Shown in pieces: positions 1 through 8,565 of a stretch of DNA of 46,047 nucleotides. The position numbers and the translations under genes are program-made. The stretch is from Nostoc sp. FACHB-892. Its GTDB lineage: Bacteria > Cyanobacteriota > Cyanobacteriia > Cyanobacteriales > Nostocaceae. Location: assembly GCF_014698795.1 (NCBI RefSeq), contig NZ_JACJTR010000046.1, forward strand, positions 1-46,047. The letters are read 5' to 3'. Numbering within the stretch: the stretch's first letter is position 1; every line of letters begins with the position of its first letter. The notes under the pieces are model-generated. The model did no database searches and was not told the DNA's origin. It saw nothing but the letters and a program-made list of their open reading frames with translations.

Positions 1-48
1 AGTTTTATCTTGCTCTCTAGTCAGAAATACCCTTAAACGGCTGCCCAT
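1..48 (-). mobile_element. Transposase N-terminus, probably IS630 family (cut by window edge)
   Basis: An ATG at 48 on the minus strand opens a 16-codon frame that runs off the left edge of the window and reads MGSRLRVFLTREQDKT. This resembles the start of cyanobacterial IS630-type transposases, which begin with a short basic stretch before a helix-turn-helix. The frame lies just beyond the point where the prepilin peptidase gene loses its 3' half, which is what an inserted element would produce. Bases 49-120 would be the element's leader and end. Only 16 residues are visible, so the family is inferred from memory of similar proteins and is not certain. Confidence 0.5.
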
Positions 49-120
49 ATCGCTGTTACCTTTGTAGACACATTGTACGTATTTACTTATCTTTACATAG
101 TTTGGTTTTTTCACCTTGTT

Positions 121-582
121 CTACTTACCCTCTGATAGATAACCAAGCATCATTTGGAATAAAATTCCTATCACTAAACCCGATTGAGTAAGTGGATTGG
201 GTAGGGTCATTGTATCTAGGTCAATGAGCGATAGCGCCAATAACCAACTACAAAAAGCCCAATAGCCTATTGTTAAAATCGAAACTTGAAATACCAAGAA
301 AACCAATAAAAAAATTATGCCCGTTACCCCTTCTACCACAGGATAACGGACAGAAATTTTGCTTTTGCAATATCGACACCGCCCTCTTAACGAAATCCAG
401 CCGAATACTGGTACATTGTCATAAGCTTTTAGCTGGTTTAAGCAATGGGGACAACGAGAAGGCGGCCAAAGAATTGACAGCCCAGCAGGTAGTCGATAAA
501 CAATAACGTTGATAAAGCTGCCAATAGATGCACCCAAAGCAAAGACTATTACACTCGCCAGGACGGCGAACAAAATGTCCAT
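121..582 (-). pseudogene. pilD: Prepilin peptidase (PilD-like), 3' half missing
   Basis: Prepilin peptidases are membrane enzymes that cleave the leader of type IV prepilins and N-methylate the new end. The 153 residues seen here cover the N-terminal part: the opening membrane helix with the GASIGSFINVIVYRLP motif, the zinc-type cysteine pairs CPHC and CRYC (about residues 44-73) of the methylation domain, and the first catalytic aspartate region LSLIDLDTMTLPNPLT (about residues 119-134). The usual length is about 260-270 residues. The second catalytic aspartate (GxGD motif) and the remaining helices are absent, because the frame stops at a TAG beside an IS end. The product should have no protease activity. 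The gene lies downstream of leuB and a small hypothetical gene on the same strand. Identity is secure; loss of function is inferred. Confidence 0.85.
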
Positions 583-585
583 ACA

Positions 586-737
586 GTCATTTGTCCTTTG
601 TCATTTATCCTGTGTCATTTGTCGTTTATCTTTTGTCTTTTGTCATTAGTCATTTGTCCTTTGTCGAGAACTAATGACTAATGACTAATGACTAACGACC
701 AATGACCAATGACCAATGACCAATGACCAATGACTAA
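586..737. repeat. Heptamer-type repeat tract with inverted halves
   Basis: The left half is made of degenerate GTCATTTGTC/CTTTGTC units. The right half, from about 670, is made of tandem CTAATGA/CCAATGA units, roughly the reverse complement of the left. A transcript could fold into a long imperfect hairpin around 660-670. This is the short tandemly repeated class known from Nostoc and Anabaena genomes. It sits between the truncated pilD and the next gene. Confidence 0.85.
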
Positions 738-994
738 TACATGTGCGATTCAATTTGATTTAAGGGTACAAAACATTCTTGAGGTAAAAGAACTGGTTGG
801 TTAGTAAAAATAACCTTACCTCGAAGAGTCACACGATTAATTGCTACACCGGAAGGTTGCCCAGCTATTTCGGGATGTACTTCACAGTGAATATAGTATA
901 TTTGCCCAGCGGCTCTGATTACGGCGGGATCAATCAAAGGCGATTGGTTTTTTGGGGCGGTAAAATTTACTTGACCTTGTCGTAATGCGTACAC
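734..994 (-). CDS. Conserved hypothetical protein, 86 aa
   Basis: A small soluble protein I do not recognise by family. It has no signal peptide or membrane segment and has a beta-rich look (runs such as AINRVTLRGKVIF and a QIYYIHCEV strand). It uses a GTG start at 994; the frame stays open a little further upstream but offers no ATG before a TAG near 1030. It lies on the same strand between leuB and the truncated pilD, so the three could once have been co-transcribed. Its stop codon is inside the end of the heptamer repeat tract, so the repeat may have replaced or trimmed the original 3' end. It is probably real because the frame is clean, but no function can be assigned. Confidence 0.55.
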   Translation of the reverse strand: MYALRQGQVNFTAPKNQSPLIDPAVIRAAGQIYYIHCEVHPEIAGQPSGVAINRVTLRGKVIFTNQPVLLPQECFVPLNQIESHMY

Positions 995-1084
995 TATCGA
1001 CTGTTATTAAATTGCTAGATTTCCCTTTAGTCTACCCGAAACTTATAGCAAAGGTTGCCAAATTGCCCAAGTTGCATGATTTAA

Positions 1085-2173
1085 TTATTTTCCTTCAAGA
1101 GCTAAAATCAGTGCATCGCCCATAGCGCGGCAACCTAAAAGGTTTTTTCCTGGAGAAATTATATCCCCAGTGCGATCGCCTTGTTCTAAAACTTGCAATA
1201 CGGCTTCTTCAATGTTATCTGCTGCTTTTGGCTGGTCTAAAGCGTAGCGCAACATCATCGCTGCACTCAAAACCTGTGCCAGAGGGTTAGCTTTATCAAG
1301 TCCAGCAATATCTGGGGCAGAACCGTGGACTGGTTCAAACACACCAGGCCCAGAAGCGCCCAAACTAGCTGAGGGTAACATTCCAATACTACCTGTAAGC
1401 ATGGCGGCAGCATCAGAGAGAATATCGCCAAACAAATTGCCTGTAACTATGGTGTCGAATTGCTTTGGAGCGCGTACTAACTGCATAGCAGCATTATCTA
1501 CATATAAATGAGAGAGTTCGATATCTGGATATTCGGTACTAAGTTGGGTGATGCGATCGCGCCACAACTGAGATACTTCTAATACGTTCGCTTTATCTAC
1601 CGAACAAAGTTTTCCGCCGCGTTTTTTTGCCGCTTCAAACGCCACGCGCCCAATACGTTCAATTTCAGACTCAGTGTAAACCATTGTATTTACACCACGT
1701 TTCTCACCAGTTTCTGTGGCAAAAATCCCTTTGGGTTTACCGAAGTAAATCCCACCTGTGAGTTCACGCACCACCATAATATCCACGCCTTCCACAACTT
1801 CCCGCTTCAAAGTCGAGGCATCGATTAGCTGGGGCAAAATTTTCGCTGGGCGCAAATTGGCAAATAATCCTAAACCTGCACGTAGTCCTAACAAACCTGC
1901 TTCTGGGCGTAAATTGGATGGCAAGGAATCCCACTTATAACCACCAATCGCAGCAAGCAACACAGCATCACTGTTACGGCAAGTATCTAGAGTAGCAGAT
2001 GGTAGGGGTTCACCTGTAGCGTCAATTGCTGCACCACCAATGAGGGCTTCTTGGAATTCAAACTTCAAATCAAATTGCTTCCCTACGACTTTCAGCACAT
2101 CTACCGCCACTGCCATAATTTCAGGGCCAATGCCATCGCCGGGGAGTAGAGTAATGCGGTAGTTCTGGGTCAT
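1085..2173 (-). CDS. leuB: 3-isopropylmalate dehydrogenase
   Basis: LeuB oxidatively decarboxylates 3-isopropylmalate to 2-oxoisocaproate with NAD+, the third step of cytosolic leucine synthesis. The 362-residue length is normal for the family. Diagnostic stretches are the N-terminal ITLLPGDGIGPEI, the substrate-binding region with VVRELTGGIYFGKP, and the family signature NLFGDILSDAAAMLTGSIG with its metal-binding aspartates, followed by the NAD-contacting EPVHGSAPDIAG. The ATG at 2173 gives the expected N-terminus. The gene is divergent from the PIN toxin gene, with 60 bp between them, so the two promoters must share that gap. Nothing unusual is seen in the protein. Confidence 0.97.
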   Translation of the reverse strand: MTQNYRITLLPGDGIGPEIMAVAVDVLKVVGKQFDLKFEFQEALIGGAAIDATGEPLPSATLDTCRNSDAVLLAAIGGYKWDSLPSNLRPEAGLLGLRAGLGLFANLRPAKILPQLIDASTLKREVVEGVDIMVVRELTGGIYFGKPKGIFATETGEKRGVNTMVYTESEIERIGRVAFEAAKKRGGKLCSVDKANVLEVSQLWRDRITQLSTEYPDIELSHLYVDNAAMQLVRAPKQFDTIVTGNLFGDILSDAAAMLTGSIGMLPSASLGASGPGVFEPVHGSAPDIAGLDKANPLAQVLSAAMMLRYALDQPKAADNIEEAVLQVLEQGDRTGDIISPGKNLLGCRAMGDALILALEGK

Positions 2174-2233
2174 AGCTGATTATTACTAGGTAAATGCTTG
2201 CAGATTAAATATCATACCTAGCAAAATGTACCT

Positions 2234-2695
2234 ATGGAGTTTTTAATTTATTTAGATGTATGTTGTCTGAATCGCCCTTTTGATGACCAGACACAAGAAC
2301 GGATTTTTTTAGAAGCTGAGGCGGTAAGGCTGATTTTGGCTCGTTGTCAGAGTGGTGAATGGCAAATGCTTGTAAGTGACGCCATTGATAATGAACTTAA
2401 ACGTACTCCAGACACTGATAGAAAACGACAGATGAAGCTTTGGACTGGTTCTGTAATCATCAAAGTAAGTTTGACTGAACAGGTTAAATCTCGTGCAAGA
2501 GAACTGAATGAATTAGGGTTTAAAAATTATGATGCTTTGCATATCGCTTGTGCAGAAGTAGGAAATGCGGATATTCTGCTAACCACTGATGATAGAATGT
2601 TGCGTTTGGCAGCAAGGTGCAGGAACTTGTTACAAGTAAAAGTAGAAAACCCACTTCATTGGGTAATGGAGGTGACAGATGATAGACGTGACTAA
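2234..2695 (+). CDS. PIN-domain protein, VapC-like toxin
   Basis: PIN domains are Mg2+-dependent ribonucleases; as toxins they cut specific RNAs and are held in check by a small partner. The 153 residues carry the spaced acidic residues of the fold: Asp8 in YLDVCCLNRPF, Glu54 in DNELKR, Asp100 in NYDALHIACAE and Asp119/Asp120 in LLTTDDRM. The next gene overlaps the last 17 bases and is a plausible antitoxin, so the order is toxin first, reversed from classical vapBC. Translation of the second gene is probably coupled: GGAGG lies just before its ATG within this gene. The fold is clear; toxicity is inferred from family and layout. Confidence 0.85.
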   Translation: MEFLIYLDVCCLNRPFDDQTQERIFLEAEAVRLILARCQSGEWQMLVSDAIDNELKRTPDTDRKRQMKLWTGSVIIKVSLTEQVKSRARELNELGFKNYDALHIACAEVGNADILLTTDDRMLRLAARCRNLLQVKVENPLHWVMEVTDDRRD

Positions 2696-2903
2696 ACTTT
2701 CTCAGGCTGAGATTAGGCGACTAGGAATAGAAGCCCTGACTAAGGCTCTTGGTCCTGCTGGAATGGCGCGATTTATGCAGCAATTTGAGATGGGTAGTGG
2801 AGACTATACGCGAGATAGAGATCAAATATTAGGAGATATCACTCTTGAAGAAATCTTCGTCAGTATTGAGGAAGGGCGACAACAGCATGATAGATGTGAG
2901 TAA
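2679..2903 (+). CDS. Probable antitoxin partner of the PIN toxin, 74 aa
   Basis: A small protein starting inside the 3' end of the PIN gene, with GGAGG seven bases before its ATG. Most of the chain is predicted helical and acidic toward the C-terminus (DITLEEIFVSIEEGRQQHD). It has no recognised DNA-binding motif that I can name. Size, overlap and position fit the unnamed antitoxins found beside PIN genes in cyanobacteria. Its first nine residues (MIDVTKLSQ) recur almost exactly in a short frame that overlaps its 3' end, pointing to partial duplication. Function is inferred from context only. Confidence 0.65.
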   Translation: MIDVTKLSQAEIRRLGIEALTKALGPAGMARFMQQFEMGSGDYTRDRDQILGDITLEEIFVSIEEGRQQHDRCE

Positions 2904-2964
2904 GTTGACTCAGACGCGAGAACAGCATAAGCAAGACCAAAAGTATAAAAAAACTGTTATCTAG
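2887..2964 (+). pseudogene. Remnant of a duplicated antitoxin start, 25 codons
   Basis: A short frame reads MIDVSKLTQTREQHKQ and then a lysine-rich tail before TAG at 2962-2964. Its first nine residues match the antitoxin start MIDVTKLSQ with two conservative changes (T to S, S to T), and the DNA is also similar. It starts within the last codons of the antitoxin gene. I read it as what is left of a tandem copy, though a short translated peptide cannot be excluded. Confidence 0.5.
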
Positions 2965-3018
2965 TAGCGATCGCTTAGACTTAACAATCCAGATAATCGC
3001 TACAAATACCACCTTACT

Positions 3019-3627
3019 TTATAACCTTTTCCAAGTATGGATGAAGGCAACCACTGAATATCCGCAAGCATTCATCATTACCCCATTTACCGTACCACCA
3101 ACCGCCGACCCGATAAAAGGCATCATTGTTGCTACGTTGACTAAAGTTTTCTCGCCTGCTTTGGAGATTAGCTGAATTCCTAAAGCTTTGTTTATCTCAG
3201 CAAAAGTTTTACCAGGAATGGAGATTAAAGTTTTTTGAATAGCTTGTGATCCCACTTGAGTTCCTAATTGATTAGCCAGTTCACATACACTCACTCCAGC
3301 CGCAGCAGCTAAAACTAGTAGTTGTGCAGATTCGCTTCTTGTATCAATACCATAAAGGGCAAAAAGAGCTGATGCTAGTCTTACCTTGGAATACAACGTA
3401 ATAGCAATATCAGTGGGTATTCCGGCTAGCCCTATGAATCCACTGAAAATACCGTTGCCTACCGACCAAGCGGTTGACTCTAATATCATCAGGTTTGCAA
3501 TATTATCTCTATTACCTACCCAATAAAAATTGTTGGCAAAAGATAATCCCCATTGCCTACCATCTTCAATAGCATAAGCAATAGCTTGCGCGATCGCAGG
3601 CATATTCATAATTGATTCAAAATCCAT
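3019..3627 (-). CDS. EcsC family protein
   Basis: The 202-residue protein matches the EcsC family (named after the third gene of the Bacillus ecs locus), whose biochemical role is not established. Recognisable features are the glycine- and alanine-rich, partly hydrophobic segments GFIGLAGIPTDIAITLY (about residues 63-79) and LLVLAAAAGVSVCELANQLG (about 103-122), then KTFAEINKALGIQLISKAGEK and a C-terminal hydrophobic MMPFIGSAVGGTVNG. The hydrophobic stretches suggest membrane association. It is transcribed toward the toxin-antitoxin pair and away from the ABC exporter ATPase gene, with about 230 bp upstream. Family assignment is fairly secure; function is unknown. Confidence 0.75.
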   Translation of the reverse strand: MDFESIMNMPAIAQAIAYAIEDGRQWGLSFANNFYWVGNRDNIANLMILESTAWSVGNGIFSGFIGLAGIPTDIAITLYSKVRLASALFALYGIDTRSESAQLLVLAAAAGVSVCELANQLGTQVGSQAIQKTLISIPGKTFAEINKALGIQLISKAGEKTLVNVATMMPFIGSAVGGTVNGVMMNACGYSVVAFIHTWKRL

Positions 3628-3860
3628 ACAGGTTTTACCTAATTAACTGAGAAAACATAGAGATTTCTAGCTTTAGTATTCCCCTGTAGCAAAACTTAAT
3701 AATTGCTATTGTTTAAAACTTTAGTGAAGATAGTGGTAAATAATGCCCATGACTAAAAGCAGCTTTATATAAAGCCAGTTTCAATTTCCGAAACCAGCCT
3801 GACAGAAGTTGTAGAAAAAGGTTAGGTTAACTGTTAATCACAAGCCGCACCCCAGCAGCG

Positions 3861-4811
3861 ATGGTAAAAGAATTAGCAATTTGCACCCGTGGACTAACTA
3901 AGCAATTCGACCGACACGTTGCTGTCAATGATGTTGATTTAGAAATCCAGGCGGGGGAAGTATATGGACTAATTGGGCCCAATGGCGCGGGTAAAACAAC
4001 TCTCATCCGAATGTTGGCAACTGCTGAGGAACCAACTACGGGTGAGATTTATATTAATGGCGATCGCTTACTCCGTGACAAGAGTAATCCCAAACTTAAG
4101 CGTCGTCTTGGCTACTTACCCGATGACTACCCACTGTATGAGGATCTGACAGTCTGGGATTACCTAGATTATTTTGCGCGTCTCTATCGTTTACGAGAAC
4201 CACGCCGCACTCAACGCTTACATGAAGTTTTAGAACTAATCCAACTTGGTAATAAACGCAATAGTCGCATTTCTACCCTGTCGAGGGGAATGAAACAGCG
4301 CTTAAGTTTAGCGCGAACCATAATCCACGAACCGATTTTACTACTCCTAGATGAACCTGTTTCTGGGCTTGATCCTATTGCTAGGATGCACTTTCGTGAA
4401 ATCATCAAGGCTTTGCAAGAAGCTGGGATGACTGTAATCATTTCTTCCCACGTTCTCAGTGATTTAGCTGAACTCTGTACTTCTGTGGGAATTATGGAAC
4501 TTGGCTTTTTGGTAGAAAGTACCTCTTTACAGCAACTTTATCAACGTCTTGCCCATCAGCAAATTGTGATATCAACTCTGGGGAACCTAGAAGCACTATT
4601 AAGGGAATTAAAACATCATCATTTAGTAGAAGAGTGGGAGGTGATATCAGGGAAAAACAGCGTCCGGGTGAATTTTTCGGGCAAAGATGAAGATAGTGCT
4701 GAGTTGTTGCGATCGCTCATTAAAGCAGGGATTCCCCTGACTGATTTTCACTGCACACAAGAAGACTTAGAAACTATTTTCTTAAAATTAGGTCACAAAC
4801 AAGCATCTTGA
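3861..4811 (+). CDS. ABC transporter ATP-binding protein (ABC-2 export type)
   Basis: This is the cytoplasmic ATPase of an export-type ABC transporter. Walker A is GPNGAGKTT (residues 39-47), the signature is LSRGMKQRLSLART (140-153), Walker B is LLLLDEP (160-166) and the switch histidine lies in ISSHVLSD. The arrangement with a C-terminal extension of about 100 residues after the nucleotide-binding domain is typical of ABC-2/CcmA-like ATPases. The permease gene follows after 44 bp on the same strand, so the two form an operon. The substrate cannot be read from the sequence; members of this group export drugs, lipids or polysaccharides, or act in membrane processes such as Na+ efflux or gliding. 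Confidence 0.93.
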   Translation: MVKELAICTRGLTKQFDRHVAVNDVDLEIQAGEVYGLIGPNGAGKTTLIRMLATAEEPTTGEIYINGDRLLRDKSNPKLKRRLGYLPDDYPLYEDLTVWDYLDYFARLYRLREPRRTQRLHEVLELIQLGNKRNSRISTLSRGMKQRLSLARTIIHEPILLLLDEPVSGLDPIARMHFREIIKALQEAGMTVIISSHVLSDLAELCTSVGIMELGFLVESTSLQQLYQRLAHQQIVISTLGNLEALLRELKHHHLVEEWEVISGKNSVRVNFSGKDEDSAELLRSLIKAGIPLTDFHCTQEDLETIFLKLGHKQAS

Positions 4812-4855
4812 TTCGTCAATAAATATCACTCCCCATTTTTGGAGAACTTTTTCCT

Positions 4856-6613
4856 ATGATGGTCAATTTAGTAGACAAAATCGGCGATTGGAATCCGCAA
4901 CTATTCCGAGAACTCAAAGGACGGCTGAAATTTTTTAATGTCGCGATCGCAGTTGCTACATCTCTACTTCTACAAATGGTAGTTTTTCTATATCAATTAC
5001 GCGAGTTTCCTAATGATGAATACTCGCTAACTGCTACATACTGTCGTTTGCGCCAATTATATGAACCGCGCCAAAACCAGCTTTACCAGCAATCAAATCA
5101 AACTAAAATTGATGATTTTAATTATTTCCTCTCAAAGAACTTTTGTCCGGCAAATGAAATTGATTGGCAGTTGTGGTGGCGAGATCACTGGGAATATATA
5201 TTCCTCTCTTTGAGTGTAATTTTTGTATTTACCCTCTTAGTTGCAGGAACTTATTTGCTCATCAATGATTTAGTTAAAGAAGAAACTCGCGGTACGCTGA
5301 ATTTTATCCGTCTCAGTCCTCAATCAGAAACAAGTATATTGACTGGGAAGTTGGTAGGGGTTCCGAGTTTAATTTATCTCGTTCTCTTAGCAGCAATTCC
5401 TTTACACTTGTGGGCTGGAAATTCTGCCGGAATTACCTTTAGTTACATTTTGAGTTACTACGCAATTCTTGCAGCTAGCTGTATTTTCTTCTACAGCACC
5501 GCGTTAGCATTTGGTTTAGTAAGCCGTTGGTTTAGCGGTTTTCAACCTTGGTTAGGTAGCGGTGCAGTTTTGCTTTTCTTGTTCATAACAATACAATTTG
5601 CATCGTATTCTAGCAACGGTTTAAATAATTCAACTGCTTGGTTAAGGCTTTTCGCCCCTTGGGATACAATCAATTATCTTTTCCCTAACTTGACACGTAT
5701 ATATAATGGCTCTCAAGTGAAAAACTTGGAGTTTTTCTTTTTACCATTAGGGGAAAATATTGTTAGTGTTGTTAGTTTCCATTTGTTAAACTTGGGATTG
5801 TGCAGTTATGGAATATTACAAGCTCTAAAACGTTGCTTTCGTAATCCTCAAGCTTCAATCATCAGCAAGGGACAAAGTTATTTATTAGTAGCTTTTTGCC
5901 AGGTGATGATCTGGGGATTTAGCTTACAAAATTGGCAAAATAGTTCCAACTTTTACGGACAGTTTGAGCCAAATTTAATTTTTCTGGCAATATACAACTT
6001 GGGGTTAATTTTCAGTTTGATTGCTATTCTTTCCCCTCATCGTCAAGATGTACAAGATTGGGCAAGATATCGACATCAGGAAGTTTCTAGCCGCAAGAGT
6101 GTTTGGCAGGATCTAATTTGGGCTGAAAAAAGCCCTGCACTTGTGGCGATCGCTATTAATCTGGTAATTGTTATTATCCCTTTGCTAGTCTGGATTTTAA
6201 TTACATCTGTTTTCTATACAGACAATTGGCTAAATAGTAATATTGGCGCGTTTAAAGTACTTTTAGCTGTAGCTTTGTCTGTCAGCATAATCATGATTTA
6301 TGCTACAATTGCCCAATTAATACTTTTGCAAAAAACTCCCAAACGTTCTTTCTGGGCAATAGGTACTATAGGCGTGGTATCGTTCTTACCACCAATGATT
6401 CTAGGATTTCTTGGCATATCCTCGTGGAAGTATCCTACTGTATGGCTGTTTTCAACTTTTCCTTGGGCTGCAATACAATACTCTGGAGCAACAACAATTT
6501 TTATGGCATTCCTAGCTGAGTTGAGTGTTCTAGCGTTGTTAAACTTCCAGTTAACAAAACAGGTGAGATTAGCAGGCGAATCTGCTACAAAAGCACTATT
6601 AGCAGGACGCTAG
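4856..6613 (+). CDS. ABC transporter permease
   Basis: A 585-residue integral membrane protein that should be the channel subunit for the preceding ATPase. Hydrophobic segments occur around residues 30-48, 115-137, 170-190, 200-225, 238-255, 305-325, 345-360, 372-390, 435-460, 480-500, 515-530 and 555-575, giving about twelve helices. The loop after the second segment (LVKEETRGTLNFIRLSPQS) is the usual contact with the ATPase in ABC-2 exporters, where proteins often read EERGTLE. Two ATG codons stand in tandem at 4856 and 4859, preceded by TTGGAGAA. The length suggests a double-size permease that would not need a second partner. Confidence 0.85.
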   Translation: MMVNLVDKIGDWNPQLFRELKGRLKFFNVAIAVATSLLLQMVVFLYQLREFPNDEYSLTATYCRLRQLYEPRQNQLYQQSNQTKIDDFNYFLSKNFCPANEIDWQLWWRDHWEYIFLSLSVIFVFTLLVAGTYLLINDLVKEETRGTLNFIRLSPQSETSILTGKLVGVPSLIYLVLLAAIPLHLWAGNSAGITFSYILSYYAILAASCIFFYSTALAFGLVSRWFSGFQPWLGSGAVLLFLFITIQFASYSSNGLNNSTAWLRLFAPWDTINYLFPNLTRIYNGSQVKNLEFFFLPLGENIVSVVSFHLLNLGLCSYGILQALKRCFRNPQASIISKGQSYLLVAFCQVMIWGFSLQNWQNSSNFYGQFEPNLIFLAIYNLGLIFSLIAILSPHRQDVQDWARYRHQEVSSRKSVWQDLIWAEKSPALVAIAINLVIVIIPLLVWILITSVFYTDNWLNSNIGAFKVLLAVALSVSIIMIYATIAQLILLQKTPKRSFWAIGTIGVVSFLPPMILGFLGISSWKYPTVWLFSTFPWAAIQYSGATTIFMAFLAELSVLALLNFQLTKQVRLAGESATKALLAGR

Positions 6614-6730
6614 TACCGCAAGGCAGAAGTCAAAAATCAAAAGTCAAAATGAATACAACATAGGCGTTTAGTTGATTTAGAATGGGTTGTTTATTTCCGC
6701 CACGCTGTACTAAATAAGTAATTATCTATT

Positions 6731-6763
6731 AGAACCCCGATTTGTTTGAGAAGTCGGGGTTCT
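6731..6763. terminator. Hairpin, possible terminator after the ABC permease gene
   Basis: A perfect 10-bp stem AGAACCCCGA/TCGGGGTTCT with a 13-base loop lies about 120 bp after the permease stop. It lacks a strong T run, so it may be one of the dispersed palindromic repeats with AACCCCGA arms common in cyanobacteria rather than a true intrinsic terminator. Confidence 0.5.
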
Positions 6764-6816
6764 TGCATTAAGGTTAAACTTTTCATTAGCATAAGTATCA
6801 TTACAATTTGACAATA

Positions 6817-7299
6817 ATGCTAAATCTGCCAACTCAAGGCCTACGCCATACAGCCATTGAGTTTTTAGAACAAAGTTCTTCACAACGTCTACAGATTCTT
6901 AAGCAACTTGGTATAGCTCGTTATGAGTTTTTAATCAAAATGCGACTAAATGAAGCAAATATAATCTGTATAATGCGGTTTTTTGAATATCCCAATCAGG
7001 TAAAGTTTCCTAATCTTATTGGAGCAGATTTATCTGGTTTAGTTTTAGATGATGTAAACTTCATTCGAGGGAATTTGTCAGGTGCAAATCTACAAGGTAG
7101 TAGTTTAGTCAATGCAGACCTCTTATTTGCAAATTTTACGAAAGCTGACTTGAGAAATGCCGATTTACGAGGTGCAACTCTTAACGAGACTATTTGGTTA
7201 GAGACTTTAGTAGATAATTGTCAACTTGGCGTAGGTACTGGTTTAACTCAGCTGCAACGTCAAGATTTACAACTACGCGGAGCTAGATTTAATTCTTAA
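6817..7299 (+). CDS. Pentapeptide-repeat protein, 160 aa
   Basis: The central part (about residues 67-125) is built of A(D/N)LxG-type five-residue units, for example GADLSGLVLDD, GNLSGANLQGSSLVNADL and KADLRNADLRGATL, which fold as a right-handed beta helix. The first 65 residues are a helical region without repeats (EFLEQSSSQRLQILKQL). Such proteins are very common in cyanobacteria and mostly uncharacterised. I start at the ATG at 6817; a TTG four codons earlier is possible. The gene stands alone between the exporter and purT. Biochemical function is unknown. Confidence 0.82.
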   Translation: MLNLPTQGLRHTAIEFLEQSSSQRLQILKQLGIARYEFLIKMRLNEANIICIMRFFEYPNQVKFPNLIGADLSGLVLDDVNFIRGNLSGANLQGSSLVNADLLFANFTKADLRNADLRGATLNETIWLETLVDNCQLGVGTGLTQLQRQDLQLRGARFNS

Positions 7300-7352
7300 A
7301 GAAATGATAATTAAAACACACAAAATTATAAGATTATTAAATTGAGATTGAC

Positions 7353-8528
7353 GTGGATAAGTTAATGAGTATTAAGTTGCCCCAAAAATTGATGTTGCTG
7401 GGTTCAGGAGAGCTAGGCAAAGAATTTGCGATCGCTGCTCAACGTCTTGGTAATTATGTAATTGCTGTTGACCGCTACACCAATGCTCCCGCGATGCAAG
7501 TTGCTGATGCTTATGAAGTTATTTCTATGCTCAGTGCTGATGATTTAGAAGCTGTAGTGAGAAAACACCAGCCAGATATTATTATACCAGAAATTGAAGC
7601 GATCAGAACAGAAAAACTGATCGAATTTGAACAGCGAGGGATTACAGTTATACCGACTGCGGCTGCTACTAACTATACAATGAATCGCGACAGAATTAGA
7701 GAACTAGCGCATCAAGAATTAGGCATCAGAACAGCTAAATATGGTTATGCTACAACTTTAGAAGAATTGATTAAAGTTTCTGATGAAATTGGGTTTGCTA
7801 ATGTTGTTAAACCTGTGATGTCATCATCTGGTAAAGGTCAGTCTGTAGTACAGGATAAAAGTGAAGTTGATAAGGCTTGGAATTATGCGATTGCTAATTC
7901 TAGAGGTGATAGTCAAAAAGTCATTGCAGAAGAATTTATTAACTTTGAAATTGAGATAACTTTACTAACAATTAAACAGTGGAATGCACCAACAATCTTC
8001 TGTTCCCCTATTGGGCATCGCCAAGAAAGAGGTGATTATCAAGAATCATGGCAACCCGCAGAAATTTCTGACGACAAGATATTAAAAGCTCAAGAAATAG
8101 CCATAAAAGTTACTGATGCTTTAGGAGGAGCCGGAATTTTTGGTGTTGAATTTTTCATTACCAAAGACGAAGTGATTTTTTCTGAACTTTCTCCCCGACC
8201 TCACGATACAGGAATGGTGACATTAATCTCACAAAATCTCAATGAATTTGAACTACATTTAAGAGCTATTTTAGGCTTGCCAATTCCTCATATAGAACAG
8301 CTAGGAGCATCAGCTAGTGCCGTCATTCTAGCTTCCGAAAAATCTGATTCTATTGCTTTTAGTGGTGTAGCCGATGCTTTGTCAGAAAAAGATGTAGATA
8401 TTAGATTATTTGGTAAACCTAATGCTCATCCATATCGGCGAATGGGCGTAGCTTTAGCGAAAGATGTTGATGTCCAAAAGGCTAGGGAAAAAGCTACGAA
8501 AGCAGCCAATAAAATCACAATTATCTAA
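7353..8528 (+). CDS. purT: Formate-dependent phosphoribosylglycinamide formyltransferase 2
   Basis: PurT makes formyl-GAR from GAR, formate and ATP, the folate-independent version of the third step of purine synthesis. The 391-residue ATP-grasp protein shows the N-terminal MLLGSGELGKE, IPEIEAI, the ATP-binding KPVMSSSGKGQS, ITLLT, GHRQERGDYQESWQP, and the metal-binding FSELSPRPHDTGMVTLISQ, all closely matching E. coli PurT. The frame opens at GTG 7353; an in-frame ATG at 7365 would give a start (MSIKLPQK) closer to many cyanobacterial homologues, and neither has a strong ribosome-binding site. It is a stand-alone gene followed by convergent crtH. Confidence 0.96.
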   Translation: MDKLMSIKLPQKLMLLGSGELGKEFAIAAQRLGNYVIAVDRYTNAPAMQVADAYEVISMLSADDLEAVVRKHQPDIIIPEIEAIRTEKLIEFEQRGITVIPTAAATNYTMNRDRIRELAHQELGIRTAKYGYATTLEELIKVSDEIGFANVVKPVMSSSGKGQSVVQDKSEVDKAWNYAIANSRGDSQKVIAEEFINFEIEITLLTIKQWNAPTIFCSPIGHRQERGDYQESWQPAEISDDKILKAQEIAIKVTDALGGAGIFGVEFFITKDEVIFSELSPRPHDTGMVTLISQNLNEFELHLRAILGLPIPHIEQLGASASAVILASEKSDSIAFSGVADALSEKDVDIRLFGKPNAHPYRRMGVALAKDVDVQKAREKATKAANKITII

Positions 8529-8565
8529 TCTAATATCGATTCAAAAGCAACCCAAGCCTATTGCG

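Noticed and set aside
586..737. Repeat tract considered as a CRISPR array
   Set aside because: Units are about 7 bp, contiguous and degenerate with no unique spacers, so it is a heptamer repeat, not CRISPR.
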